A DNA stretch of 64,000 nucleotides from Roridomyces roridus (Eukaryota; Basidiomycota; Agaricomycetes; Agaricales; Mycenaceae), in NCBI GenBank assembly GCA_029378245.1, contig JARKIF010000041.1, positions 186,001-250,000 on the forward strand. The letters are read 5' to 3'. Under the pieces are notes generated by a model. It had not been told where the DNA came from, searched no databases, and was given only the letters and a program-made list of their open reading frames with translations. This document shows, piece by piece, positions 10,465 through 21,689 of this stretch; position 1 is the first letter of the stretch; the number at the start of each line of letters is the position of its first letter. The position numbers were made by a program, and so were the translations under genes.

Positions 10465-10575
10465 ATCGCAACGCTGTGAGAACTGATCAGTGATCATGCA
10501 TTCATGCATGAACCAAAAAAAAACACGCTGATGGCTTTTGCGCGAATCGAACGCGCACGTTGTAGTGACCGTCAT
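10465..10575 (-). repeat. tRNA-related SINE-like repeat, family A, copy 2
   Basis: The minus strand contains GTGCGCGTTCGATTCGCGCA, a tRNA T-arm with the GTTCGA B-box, followed by AAAGCCAT and an A/T-rich TTTTTGGTTCAT stretch typical of the family. The 3' signature reads CACAGCGTTGCGATGG. Confidence 0.55.
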
Positions 10576-10687
10576 GCATTCACGATGATCCTTTACATAA
10601 ATTTCAAAGCTTCATCGCGCCGCGCCGTTTGAACTTGTATTCAGAGTAACCTCGGTGTCAATTCAGAATCTATATACTTCTCATGCC

Positions 10688-12131
10688 TCAAAACTTGATA
10701 ACAACCTTCCCAACATGAGCCTGCGACTCGAAATGCGCAAAAGCCGATTTGGCGTCCTCAAAGTCAAACACCCTATCAATAACCGGCCGCGTCGCCTCGG
10801 GATGTGCTTGGATCATGAGCATCATATCCTTGAGCCTGTCGTGAACCTCAGGATCAGTTCAGGAGTTTTCGGAGGGAGCACTCGACGCACTGTTGAACGG
10901 ACGCAACGTATATGCCACGAAGCTTGAGCCCTTTGAACATTATAGTGAGCAGCATATCTTCCGGAGGGGCCGTGTCCTTCTTTGAGACCACTGAGTCAAG
11001 AATGCAGGTGGCGTCTGAAATGGGGACGACTCACCGTGCCTCCAATAATCCCAATAATATCAACACTGCCGTTCAACCGCGTAGCCTCCATCGAACGCCC
11101 AATGGTTGCGTTTCCGGCCACCTCGATGACACGATCCACTCCCCGGCCATTTGTGAGTCGCAGAACCTCCTCGTCCCAGGCAGGATTGGTGTTATAGTTG
11201 ATCACATGCTTGGCTCCGAGTCGAGTGGCGACTTTGAGTTTCTCGTCCGAGGAGGATGTGGCGATAACAGTGGCTCCTGCGGCCACCGCAAATTGAATGG
11301 CAAAGCTAAGAGCAGAGTTCACGAAGGGATTCCTGCTTGAGGAGAAAATGTGCGTACATGGAAACCCCGCCCGTGCCTTGGACGAGGATCGTATCGCCAA
11401 CCTTCACTCGTTCAAAGCCGCCCATGAACGCGTTCCACACAGTCGCAGCAGCACAACTATCCTGTCGTCAGTGGATGAAAGACAGCTAATGCGCAAACAG
11501 ACGCACGGAAGAGTGGCTGCCTCTTCATAGCTCAGATGTTCCGGAATCGCAACCAACGCCTATTCGCCAAAATCAATGGGAATCGAGGATCTGAAACAGA
11601 GAAAAGCGCTCACATGTGCCGGATAGTTTCTATACTCTGTCAGCACCCCCTGCTGCGCCCCACCCAGTGCAGACGCGATGATGTCGTAGCTCAGCTCATC
11701 ATGCGTCTTGTCGAGCATGAAGTTGGAGCAAACGCGATCTCCCACCTTCCACTGTCTCACGTCTGAGCCGACTGCGAGAACTTGGCCGGCCATATCGGAG
11801 AGTGGGACGAGGTTGTCGGGAATTCTGTCGTGTATACATAAGCGATGAGCGGAGGGAGAAAGACGATTATAGTACGCACTCGCCCGGGAAGAACTTGTTC
11901 TTGAACTCGTACGAAATGAGCAGATCGCGGTATTGAAGTGAAACGGCATGGGTTTTGACGAGGACTTCGTTCGCCTTGAGAGCGTGGATTGGGACCTCGC
12001 TGAGCACCAGGTTATTGTACGAGCCGCGCTAAGTGCATCCAAGTCCAGGATAAGCCTGTTTATTTTGGTGGGTAGGTAATGAAACGAACCTGGGGATAGG
12101 AGTATTGGCGAGTGGTTGTCGGGAGAGACAT
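10688..12131 (-). CDS. Zinc-type alcohol dehydrogenase / quinone oxidoreductase-like protein
   Basis: A medium-chain dehydrogenase/reductase, expected to be an NAD(P)H-dependent cytosolic oxidoreductase. Exon 1 gives MSLPTTTRQYSYPQ and, after an intron ending GCACTTAG, RGSYNNLVLSEVPIHALKAN with a GroES-like fold. Further exons give LVPLSDMAGQVLAVGSDV, a quinone-oxidoreductase-type signature, then YPAHALVAIPEHLSYEEAAT, RVKVGDTILVQGTGGVS (nucleotide-binding Gly-rich turn), ATSSSDEKLKVATRLGAKHV and, at the C-terminus, SAFAHFESQAHVGKVVIKF. Every frame change is explained by a 45-60 nt GT-AG intron. The exon joining GIYVAS to VHDRLKDMMLM needs a less typical donor (GTTCAA). No structural-zinc cysteine cluster is seen, so it resembles the zinc-free members. 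Substrate unknown. Confidence 0.85.
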
Positions 12132-12739
12132 TGTGAGGGAAGTGTTGTTCTGGAAAGCTGGGGTCGAGGGAGGCTACCTAGAGTTTAAATACCTGTGCAG
12201 CAACCTCATTCAGCATTGGCTCGGGGCCCTACGGCGTCTGATTCAGCTTGCTCAGAGTTCTAAACTCACCGTGTAGGCCGATGCATGAACGATGTAGAAG
12301 ACCGACGATGACATAATTGGATGTTTTTGTCCTGGAAATGAGACGAAGAGAATTGGAATTCGAGTATATACAGGTTTCTCGAAGTTCAAGCATTGGGTGA
12401 GATGGGACCAGCAAAATTCCCGAGAGTGAACGGTAAGACGACTACGGCGAGAAGCAAGAGTAATGACGTTGCCACCGGTGACCGAGTACCGCTCGGGCAT
12501 GGTTCGGTGGTCACATCGGGTATCCCTCGGCGTACGAACTCAAGCCGATCCAAGGCCGATCAGGAATGGCCTCCCGACTCAGAGGCAGCTCGGAGTAATC
12601 AGCATTTGGTGGACCCATGATGCCGCGTTCCATCGACCAGACATTCGAGGTGTTAACCTTGTGGAGGGAGAAGAGAAGAGGACGCGTCATCGGCCCGAAG
12701 TTGCTTTCACTTGATGCCGCCCATCAATCAGCTTAGGTA
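12132..12739. other. Intergenic region, nothing recognised
   Basis: Several short frames exist but none resembles a protein, and none has codon structure continuing into a neighbour. It should contain the promoter of the alcohol dehydrogenase on the minus strand. Confidence 0.4.
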
Positions 12740-13244
12740 ATCCCCGCTCTCTCCATCATGGTCTTTCAGACGCGCCGCCCGAGATCCTATCCGGGATTCT
12801 TTTGCTGTTAGATCCACCGACAATGCTCAGATGTTCCTCCGTGCGACGTGTGTCAACTTCACGGCCCTGTTTTGACTTTCCCCAGGTGTCGCGTCACTGC
12901 GGCGTCAGTGGCACGACACAATCGCCGGCTGCTCGCAATCGTCACCGCATCACCACAGGACTCTGCATGAATCGAGATGTTCATTATCACCGCCGCGAAT
13001 ACCCCGACTCGGAACTCGAAGGCGCAGTGCGCATCGCGCTATTGCAATTGCCAGAGCTCGCATGGTCGCATGAACGCGAAGCGTTCTTCCTTTGGCAGCC
13101 AACTTCTCTCAAATTCAGCGTGCGCCTGTGTGTAGACAACCCATACGAGGATCTTTCTTTTGTCCCGCCCAATAAAAATGTGCTGTGGTATGAACATCTT
13201 ATCTTACTGGATGGCCCGTACACGTTTGGATTCCCTCGTTCTCT
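12740..13244 (+). pseudogene. F-box protein remnant
   Basis: The plus strand reads PPEILSGILLLLDPPTMLRC followed by SSVRRV, a good basidiomycete F-box (pattern LPxEIL...LDPxTLLRCSSVCR) that would bind Skp1. No in-frame ATG precedes it; the nearest ATG at the HATGGTCTTTCAG junction is in another frame. Downstream, a frame ELEGAVRIALLQLPELAWSH and LKFSVRLCVDNPYEDLSFV looks like the body of an F-box protein, but it needs an intron or frameshift to join the F-box and runs into a family A repeat. I read it as a fragment. Confidence 0.5.
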
Positions 13245-13400
13245 CGATTCAGAGTCGCAACAGTTTGAGCAATGAACGTCAATGGACCAAAAAGTTTGAC
13301 TGGAGCCATTTTGGGCTATGGCGCTTGCAACGAGTCGAACGCGCACTTTCAAGGCTGGAGTCAGAAGCTTATAGGAAGTGAATCCAAGGCCTCAGAGTAA
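13245..13400 (-). repeat. tRNA-related SINE-like repeat, family A, copy 3
   Basis: One of the best copies. The minus strand has CTTCTGACTCCAGCCTTGAA, an anticodon-arm-like segment with CCA, then GTGCGCGTTCGACTCGTTGC, a T-arm with B-box, then AAGCGCCA like a tRNA 3' acceptor. The body continues with CAAACTTTTTGGTCCATTG and ends CTCAAACTGTTGCGACTCTG. The CCA in the loop and the flanking bases resemble tRNA-Trp, but the source tRNA is only a guess. Confidence 0.65.
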
Positions 13401-14005
13401 GTAACCCGATCCGCGAACTCGTCAACGCCGCTCAGAAACAGGGGAAGCCACAAAGCGTGCGGTAGCTATCTGGCACGACGTGCTGCGTTGCACAGTTGTG
13501 TACGTCGAACATTATGGGGGTGAAATCAATTGGAAAGGCCGTCTGGTATATACACGTAGGACACGCCCGATGACAGTGCCAATTTGAACGAGAGTTTGCC
13601 CGCCGTTCTCGGCACAACCGAGATGTGGGGATTCTTGTGGCAACTGGGTGCGTACTACAACGGTGGGAAAACTTCATCGAGTCAAGGGCTTTGATCCATA
13701 TACACAAGCCGTAGCTGGGTACACAAGGCGTGGCCTGGCATCTCATCTCAGGAACCCTTTTTTTCAGGTGTCGACCGAGCGTCAGCGACCCTTTGCGCAT
13801 AGCAAGTATCTCATATTTCACTTCCTTCCACAATGAACAATACATGATTTGGAGACTAGGCAACGACGAAGCTAGCGACGAAGATGGCGTTAACTTTGAG
13901 ATCGCACTACATATCGCAATTCAACTCATGTGCACGCGCTGGCTGTAACACTATGTAGCTCGTTCGATTCGTGCTACATATGTGATATGTAGACTCCGCA
14001 TCGTT
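13401..14005. other. Intergenic region, nothing recognised
   Basis: Short frames on both strands show no recognisable motif. The region separates the F-box remnant from the 3' end of the MYND gene. Confidence 0.35.
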
Positions 14006-15897
14006 TTATACTTTCCAATCCTCCTTCATTTTCTCGGTCAAGTCCCGTACCAAACCTTCCGCCTGCCCTTCAGAATAGCGCGCTTCCTTAATCCCCTTCA
14101 CAATACCCACCAACCCGTCGAACAGCTCCGAACTCGTCAAGACTCAAGCGCAGGGGAAACGGCGCCGTGCACCCGCTCGAACCAGCCCCAAACCGTATCC
14201 AATGGAGCATTAAACGACCGCGTCCACGAGCAAGGCGCCCCAGGTGCGGGACCGCCTCCGCTGGGCCCATTTTGTCGAGAGTGAGAACAGAGACATTGAC
14301 CCCCGTGGGGCGCGTGTAGTCAAAGGCCACGAAGAACGGCGTATCGGACGTCGTTTGGAGCATGAGTCGGACGATGTCCATGCAAATTTGGAATCGGAAA
14401 TGGTAGTAGTCGCTGTGCATCATCATTCGGAGGAACGACCTCTCGCGATGGCTCATGCCGAGCTGGGTGATTACTTCTTTGGATGAGATATATATTGGCG
14501 GAAATATAGAGGCAACGTACCACGGTGGACAGATAACAGGACATGGCATTCTTCTCGGTGCCCTGCAATCCAATCGGCACGTTGACACTCGCGCGAACAG
14601 TACACAATTGTACTGCATCCTGCGCAGCGTCGAAAAGCGTCGTTTAGGTTGACTTTGTCGCACTGTTGGCCGGTCAGAGTGTCAAGCGTACCAACTGCGA
14701 CGAACCCACTTCCAGGTTGTCGCATCTGACAGGGGGCCAAGTCCTTTTGGATGCCTCCCAGCCTTCTACGAGTTGGCTTCGATCCCGCACCATGGTCTTC
14801 AAACTACCCCAGAATGGGTTCAGCAGCGATTGTGACAGCCCCACGTGCTGTGCAAGCTGCTCAACCCGAGCGAAAGACGCCTTCATTTCCACGATGACGG
14901 AGTAGGAGACCAACAGCGGTGGGATCGTGAGTCCTAGAAGCTGGTTATACTCCGTTACGCCGTGGTCGGATTGGTTCAGCATCTTTGCGCCGGCGACGAC
15001 GACACGGTCCAAGAGACCAGCTCGAAGAGCCTTCACCAGCCAAGGGTACCCCGGAGATGTGTTTAAATAGGTCTTGAGAGTGGTAAGACAAACTTCAATA
15101 ACGGTCCACCGCTGTTGCGCGAACGAGACCAGCCCATTGCCGATATCCAGTGTCGAGACAAGCCAGCCCATAATCCCATGGGAAAGGAGGTAGGAAACGA
15201 GATCGGGCGATAGATTGGCAATGTCCTGCAGGAGGAGGAGGGTGGCTGTCACGGCGCTGACGGCGGCGTCGGGGTTCGACTCGACGCACGACAGCGCCTG
15301 GGCGAGATTTGTCGTGAGGGTGTCCATGAACGCTTTGTGGGTGCCGCCACAGCCTTCCACGACCTCGACCAGGCCCCTGGCCTCCTTGATATCCGACAGA
15401 ACGAGCAAGGCGTGTGATATGAGCCCCACACTCGCCGGGTCGTCCTTGTCGTACAAGTTGTGCACGAGAGTCGTCCAACCGGTGGCAAGGATTCGACGAG
15501 CCCCTTCGGTTGAGTAGATATGCTGACATGTGGGAGGATGTTGGATGAATTTCAAGACGATCTGGGACTGGGACGTATGAATGGACACCGCGTCGGCTAG
15601 GCTGGATGGATAGAGCGACAGGAATGCCATCCATTTCCAGAGCCGGTACCAGAGATCCGGGGTCGCTTCCAGAGGAAACAGCGGACTACGTATCAGGATG
15701 CCCAAGGTGGACAGTGTCGTGATGACGATTTCGATGCGCGGAGGGAGTCTGTCTAGATTGTCCAGATCTTCCAGGGATGGGATCATTGATGGGTCCAGAT
15801 TCCTATAGACGACGGGAAGAAGTCCGAGAGCCTCATCGTTCGTGAGACTTCGAGCCAGGGTGCGTATTCTGGTGACATCCCGCGCGCGGCCATTCAT
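14006..15897 (-). CDS. MYND zinc-finger protein
   Basis: Exon 1 (15897-14710) encodes about 395 residues of leucine-rich helical sequence ending RCDNLE. A 47-nt intron (14663-14709) then brings in a cysteine to start the MYND finger: RCDNLE|CDKVN, FRRCAGCSTIVYCSRECQRA, DWIAGHREEC, with the C-C/C-C/C-C/H-C ligands of a MYND domain. Exon 3 begins at 14476 and reads EVITQLGMSHRERSFLRMM, then FDYTRPTGVNVSVLTL. Near 14130 the long frame (stop at 14088) and the better-looking tail ELFDGLVGIVKGIKEARYSE (stop at 14006) are in different frames. Either a small indel or an unseen intron lies there. MYND fingers bind proline-rich partners. This fungal subgroup, a helical repeat-like N-terminus with a late MYND, has no known function. 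A relative lies at 54865-56454. Confidence 0.75.
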
Positions 15898-16871
15898 GGC
15901 TGCGGATGCGATCGGCTTGGAGACAATGCGTTAACAGGGGAACCAAGAGAGGGGTGTGTTTTTTTTTACCCGAAGAGAGCCGCGAATCTTGGAAATATTC
16001 CACGGGGAAAGTGCAGCGTGAATGGTGGTCATGGTTTGCGATCAAGCTTGTGACACGTTACCTGTTTTTCGATCAACCGGAAGTAACATTATGCAGGCCG
16101 GCCCGGGCCCCACGGCGAACGCGTTATGATATTCGACGTTGAGGAGGATCATCAGCATCTGCATGCTCTCGAATTTGGCGTCGATCCAAAGGATCTAGAG
16201 GGAGACGGGCCGGATATCAAGTTGGTCACGGTTTTGGCATTTGGTTGTCTGGCAGTGATTCGACAGGGGAACTTTGGTTGAGCTCAGGGTGCTGCAATTG
16301 CATCTGGGCTTGTTTTGTGAGCAAATACTTATGCCGATTCAAACGACCTCAGACCAACCTCAGACCTGTCCGTTGATTCTGCGGAGTGCTCCCGAAAACC
16401 TGTCTGTAATTCTGAGATTTCAAGTACTACACACTCAAGCCGAGCTGAGTTGGAAAGAAAAACACGATACATGGAACCACCATCATTGGGATTCGGGGAG
16501 TCGAACCCCACTGGCCGCAAATAGCGCTACTTACAGAGCCCTGATGTGCCCCGTCGTAAGTATTCATCCCTTCTTTCGAATGTGCGGGGAAAAAGATTCG
16601 CGACAGGCTACACATCGGGAGTCGAACCCTAACTATGATGCCCGGGATATTTCCTGATACCTGGTTTTCACTGGGTCTAACTCGTTGCCTCAATGAATTT
16701 CCAACCTGATGAGTATCAACAGTTGAGAGCTACGCACGCTTCACTCCCGGCCATCTGCCTCTCCCACACTGTATAACAAGATACAATGTGAATATAGAAA
16801 TGCTAACATTACAAAGATAAGATGCTCTAGGGTAAGTCATAGAAACCGAGAACAAAAAAGTCGTCTCCGAA
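15898..16871. other. Intergenic region with tRNA-like segments
   Basis: No protein gene is supported. On the minus strand two T-arm-like hairpins with B-boxes are visible: GGGGTTCGACTCCCCG at about 16497-16512 (followed by AATCCCA) and TAGGGTTCGACTCCCG at about 16615-16632. No matching D-arm or acceptor stem completes a tRNA, so they are tRNA relics or repeat heads. Confidence 0.45.
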
Positions 16872-17832
16872 TCACGCCGGCGGCGCCCTCAAATGCGCCG
16901 ACAGAATGTTGGTGCGACAGCAGTCCCCATCACACTAGGGGCGCCCGAACCTTTCATCAGATGCACGTCCGACCGTATATGTTTGACCACCGCCGCTTCT
17001 CGTTCCTTGTCGCATCTGCCCTTCTCGTCGACCCACAGACACTGGACGGGGGTTTTCCTTCGTCGTTGAAGGAGTGATGGAAGAGTTGGCGTGGTTGGGG
17101 TGGCTTTGAACGAAGATTTAACAGCGGGGCAGAGAGGAGGTCGGAGGCGACTCACCTGGGATGATAGTGGTGCGTCCCAGAGTTAGTCCTCGACTGGGAC
17201 GGCCCCCCGTGCAAGCTTTGGTACGGTACGGGCGATCCACTCGGCGTGCGGATGCTTTGAGGAAGCCCATTGGACGGCGCGCGCTGCAGCAAGCGCTTGA
17301 GATTGTACTGAAGGAGCTTGGCGGGGTCGGAGGTCGGCAGGGGAGAAGGAGAGAGCAGGTGGTTGTAGGGTTTCGCGTGCCGTGCGGGATTGGCAGAGGA
17401 CTGCATGGGCGAGGGTGCCATATACCCTGTGGCACTACGAGAAAATATGCCCATGAGCTGAGCACTAGGGACATGCACGCATCACGCACCGGACGCCAAA
17501 GTCTTCGAACGTAGAAGCAGGCGGAATATCCATCTCGTCGAATTCGGCGTTCATCTCACTACACTTGTGATCAACACCGGTGGGACCGACACACGTTAGA
17601 ACACACCTTAAATACCGCTCGTCCTCGGGAACCCGGGTCATGGAATCATGGCGGGCGAAGTAGTTATTGAGGTCGACACCTTGAGCGACCAGGGAGTCGT
17701 ACGCCTGCAGCTCCTCCCAGGTGGTTTGTTCGTCGAAGTAGGGGTAGTCGTTGATGTCGGGGTGGCTGTTGTGGGATGAGTGCACTGGGTGGCAGGGAGG
17801 TCAAGACAGGGTGCTCACCCGTTTGTTGGCAT
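16872..17832 (-). CDS. Small zinc-finger-like protein of unknown function
   Basis: The start MPTN at 17832 is joined by a short intron to HPDINDYPYFDEQTTWEELQ, then NYFARHDSMTRVPEDERYLR, and after another intron MNAEFDEMDIPPASTFEDFG. A Pro/Ser-rich middle follows (SPMQSSANPARHAKP, LPTSDPAKLLQYNLKRLLQR). The C-terminus contains CLWVDEKGRCDKEREAAVVK followed by HIRSDVH, spaced like a C2H2-type finger. A second finger-like piece, CDGDCCRTNILSAHL, is one base out of frame with the first, near 16915; the in-frame stop is at 16889. The introns are supported by splice borders but the gene model is tentative. A nuclear, DNA-binding role would be an inference from the finger alone. Confidence 0.45.
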
Positions 17833-18204
17833 CGTGTATTGCTGTGGTTTATACAGGGATGATGAGAGAGAAGTCGTCAAGGGAATATGGGATCTTCGGT
17901 GAAGTGGTGGCAGAGAGGGAGAACCCAGAACCCGCTTCTTATATACATTTTGGAACGAGCCACTCCAAAGTGGACGAACAATGAGTCGTGACGGTCCAGC
18001 GTGAATTGCGCCAGAGCCAGTGAGCCGCTTTGAATTCCGACCTGCCAAATTGGGGTTCTTGAATGTATTGATGCCGATGGCCCTGCGCTTTGATTTCGAA
18101 ACGGTCTTGTCAAATGCACGAGGCAGCATTCATACGAGTCCAGTGGCGCGTGACAACGCCACCTGTTTACTTATGGGCCAGGCTGGTAACTCACTTTGTT
18201 CCTC

Positions 18205-18360
18205 TGTGTCGATGCAGAGTCGCTAGAGTGTGAGAAATGAACCAAAAAGTCCTTCCAATATATTTGGTAATGGCTCTTGCACGAGTCGAACGTGCACTTT
18301 TAAGCCTGGACTCAGAGGCACTGGTGTGCACTGTGGATTGAATGTAAGGCCCCGAGAGTT
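18205..18360 (-). repeat. tRNA-related SINE-like repeat, family A, copy 4
   Basis: The minus strand has GAGTCCAGGCTTAAAAGTGC, then ACGTTCGACTCGTGCAAGAG and CCATTACC. The T-arm GCACG-TTCGACT-CGTGC is perfect. The body TTGGAAGGACTTTTTGGTTC leads to the family 3' signature. Upstream (18330-18360), GAGAACAAACTCTCGGGGCC resembles a D-arm region. Confidence 0.65.
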
Positions 18361-18489
18361 TGTTCTCCGGCGCGTTTATGACCCCCGAGTGTGGGAGAGT
18401 CCACGGCGTGTGCGACTTGAACTGGCGCGTGGGCACCCAACAAAGAATTATGTCTTGCGTCGTTCTAGTGTATAGGCTCTATGAACTGT

Positions 18490-18665
18490 CTCTGCTCTGT
18501 CCGGAGTCGCCACAGTTTGAGAAGAGAAAATGAATAAAAATTCCTTGTTGTGTGGTACATGACTCTGGCGTGAGTGGAACCGTGACGCACAGGTTGAAGA
18601 GAAAAGCTGATTGCAAATTGAAAGGGGAGACCGACAGTCTGCTCTGATGCAGGGTAGTTACTAGG
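18490..18665 (-). repeat. tRNA-related SINE-like repeat, family A, copy 5 (diverged)
   Basis: The 3' signature CTCAAACTGTGGCGACTCCG is clear. The B-box region has decayed to GTTCCACTCACGCCAGAGTC. Confidence 0.5.
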
Positions 18666-18769
18666 GACTCAGGGGAGTCCCGTATACCTATGTTGTACAG
18701 CGTACACGGAAGTGAATTCCAGTGTTCATACTCCTTGCTTTGGTTCCTGCCCGACCCGCAAAGAAATTC

Positions 18770-18935
18770 GTTGGGTTCGGTAGTCTCAACAGTTTGAGAG
18801 GTGAGCAAAAAGACCTTCAGTACTGTCATCTGGGTCACAATGGGGCCTGCAGGAGTCGAACGCGCACCTCCTTGGATGAAGCTTATAGCCTCAGAGAGTC
18901 TGCTCTCAGCGGCGGTGGTCGTAACTTTAACCGAG
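18770..18935 (-). repeat. tRNA-related SINE-like repeat, family A, copy 6
   Basis: The minus strand shows GAGAGCAGACTCTCTGAGGC (D-arm-like), then GGTGCGCGTTCGACTCCTGC with B-box, AGGCCCCATTGTGACCC, and the 3' signature CTCAAACTGTTGAGACTACC. Confidence 0.6.
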
Positions 18936-19026
18936 CTGCGTATCGTCGTCCCACACCGAACGCTGAAATCCCAATTCTAATACATACATTCAACCATTTA
19001 CACAAAGCAAAGGCCCCGCATCGCAT

Positions 19027-19874
19027 CTACCAAGCAATCTCATCCGTAGTCGGAGGCCCCGGAATCGTCTCAAAGTTCAAAAACTTGCCACTCGTCCCCT
19101 CCTTCGTCGCACTATCCACGCGATTCAAAATCCCCGTAACAGACTCCTCCACCGTATTCGGCGCATGGGGCATCCCATTAGCCTCAGCCCCAGCATTCCC
19201 CATATCCGTCTGTACCCACCCAGGGTGAAGCGCGTACACCGTGAGGGTGGGGTTCTCCGCGTCGAGGGTCTTGACGATGAAGTTACCTGCGGCTTTGGAG
19301 CCCATGTACGCTGGGGCTTGGAGGTTCATGTACGCGCCGAGGGAGCCGCCGATGGAGGAGATGTAGACGAGCTGCGGTTTGCTCGAGGCGAGGAGGAGTT
19401 TGTGCGCTGCTTGCCATAGGATGATGAGGCCCAGGGTGTTGATCTGGTAGTGCTCAAGGAAGTCGTCGGGGTTGGAGGTCGCGATGGGGCCGAATTGCTT
19501 TGAGATGCCTACGCGAAAGAGTCAGTTCACTGTACCGAACGAGAGGAACAAGCGCACCTGCGCTGGAGATGACGACGTCAAGCTGCCCTGCAGTCTTTGC
19601 GATCTCGGCGATAGCAGCCTCGTTACTCGCCTTATCGCTGACGACGAGCTTCACGGGATGTACGTTGGGGAACTTGGCGGCGAGGTCCGTCAGGGATTTG
19701 GCCGTCGGATCGCGAGCACCGGCAAAGACGATCGCGTTGGGACGCTCAGCGAGCTTGGCGACGAGGGCGTAGCCAATGCCGCGGTTGGTGCCGGTGACTG
19801 CGAGGGAAATGAGATTAGCGTCAGGGAAACGGCACGAGAGTGGGCGCACTGAGGTAGACGGTCTTGTCGGACAT
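19027..19874 (-). CDS. Short-chain dehydrogenase/reductase (SDR)
   Basis: Exons on the minus strand are 19874-19850, 19797-19558 and 19508-19027, joined by 52- and 49-nt introns, giving 248 residues, the usual size for classical SDRs. It starts MSDKTVYLITGTNRGIGYAL, with the cofactor motif TGTNRGIG. Further on are NAIVFAGARDP and DVVISSAG. The catalytic region has ISSIGGSLGAYMN and YMGSK, giving the Ser-Tyr-Lys set, followed by HPGWVQTDMGNAGAEANG. The start ATG lies in the first exon, whose donor follows codon 8, and this chooses the start. The protein is similar in layout to fungal norsolorinic-acid-ketoreductase-like SDRs, but there is no pathway context here, so the substrate is open. Confidence 0.9.
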
Positions 19875-20819
19875 TTTGGATGTGGATGAGGAAGAAGAGG
19901 AAGAAGAGTGCTCTGAGGGTCGACTGGCTCAGCACCGGGGTAGATATAGTGGCCAGAGTATCAGTCAGGCATTGCCATTAGTGAGCGCGGAAACCGAGAT
20001 GGATACGCTGACGACGAGGGAGAAGGCAAGGGGCATCACTGTCTCCCGGGCCGATCACGGACTTTGATGTGGGGCAGCACAAAACAATTCTGTCCGCTTT
20101 TCTGGCGGCTCAAGAGTTGAACGAGACTGACGGTACTTGTGCTCCAGACCGCTGTCGCAAAAGTTGAGAATAGTGCCGAGGCCACCGATGTCTGCCGAAT
20201 TGATTTTCTGTCACGAAGGCAGAATACACTGATGGGCCATCACTGATCGGTGAACCAAGCCTCGGCGATCCACATTCCCGACCGCCGACCCGTATTACTT
20301 ACCCAACGATACTCCGAGCGCTCGCCAATCTCCCCTGTTGCGATTTCTTGCGGCGAATAATATAATCGTGTGGTCTAGAGGTCGACCATCGCTTGGAATT
20401 GCGGACACCTCGGCGTGTTCCAAACACAGCACGGATCCTGGCTGTTGTTCGTTCGCCTCGAGGAATGGTTGCTGCAGGTTCATATGGATCCCCCAAAAAC
20501 AAGTTTTTTTTCCCCTCGGCGCCTCACAACGTCCAATCTTGCCCGGAAACTCGATTGATTGATTCCGCGTGGGTTGCTTCGAGCACAGATCGTCGAGTCT
20601 ACCAGTAATCCGATTACTAGTGTGCATATTGTCAGTGTATTTCGGCCTTGCGAGGGCTCCATGGGGGTCGACCATCGTTGAAACTTGAAAGCCAACTAGG
20701 CTCGAATGAGCCGAATCCAGCCTGTCTGCGGAAAAGTGTCGCGTCTATCGAGATTCGACACTTTCATAGACAGACCGGTGGAGTCCAAGGCGAACCTTCA
20801 ATGTCTCCACTCAACCTCT

Positions 20820-21150
20820 TGTTCCCGAAAGGAGATGTGGGTGTCCAGGCTCTTCCTCGTTCGAGTCGAGGTGGGCTAACGTTACTGTGGCATCATTTCG
20901 TAGAGTATTTTGCCCCGACTCCCCAGCGCTTCGCTAATCTTGTGTCGCTACTTGACTCTGCGTCCGGGCTCCCTAAGTTCCCGGTTGTATTAATACTCAT
21001 TAGGAAATTTGACACAAAAGCGAGCCAAAGCAAAATATTGAGAGGGATATGAGAACCGAACTAGGGCTTGAGGTCGATTCGAACGACCGCCTGCGTGATG
21101 TGATCACCCAACCAAGCATACCGCCTTGAAGCCTACGTGTTGCGGGCCAC
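20820..21150 (-). repeat. Family B SINE-like repeat with tRNA-like head, copy 1
   Basis: The minus-strand head GTAGGCTTCAAGGCGG ... GGTCGTTCGAATCGACCTC ... AAGCCCTAGTTC has a T-arm with B-box and roughly complementary ends, like a tRNA. The body runs left and contains the family core, on the plus strand CGTTCGAGTCGAGGTGGG. It is closely similar in order to the copy at 21690-22030. Confidence 0.55.
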
Positions 21151-21689
21151 TTGAGGATGCACAAATCAAAGCTCACTATGGCATGTCGCATTCAGCGCTG
21201 TCTGGCAGCCTGGCTGGTTACCTATGATATACCGCAAGATCATTGAAGCCAAGGGAACCCGGAACGTATACAGTTCAAAAGAGATCAAGTACAGTATGTG
21301 ATTTTGAAATTCTGGCGTCTCAGTGGCTCGAGTTCGACTCTCGGCTGCTGCGTGCGTTCAATGGTTGATTACCCCGGTTTCTTTTCTTCTCTTACTTACT
21401 TCATTGCCAGTCGGCGTGGATGATCGCTAGCCAGGGTCAAGCAAGGCAGGACACAGCTGGCGGCCGACCTCTCCGGATCCCCACTTCAGCGGTTTTACTA
21501 ACCGGCCTCCCGATTTTTCATCAATGTTTCAATGAACCAATCGAACCGACGGCCCCGGATCCGGGATTCTCATACGAGATGTGAGTGTTCCACAAGGTTT
21601 CTTCATTCGACCCGGGGTAAGTTTATGAAGGTCTATCATAATGAAGCTGCTTGTCTTAACTGCGCCATACTCTTCATGTCTCCACCCAG

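Larger units (their letters stand above)
9874..10687. other. Intergenic region with two tRNA-related repeats
   Basis: No coding region is supported. The region holds the PMT2 3' end, repeat copies at about 9985-10110 and 10465-10575, and the 3' end of the convergent alcohol dehydrogenase. Confidence 0.5.
17833..19026. other. Intergenic region with a cluster of three family A repeats
   Basis: There is no coding support. The region is mostly built of three SINE-like copies in the same orientation (18205-18360, 18490-18665, 18770-18935). Confidence 0.5.

Noticed and set aside
16480..16640. Possible tRNA genes on the minus strand
   Set aside because: Only T-arm hairpins with B-boxes are present. 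I could not pair an acceptor stem or find a D-arm at proper spacing.
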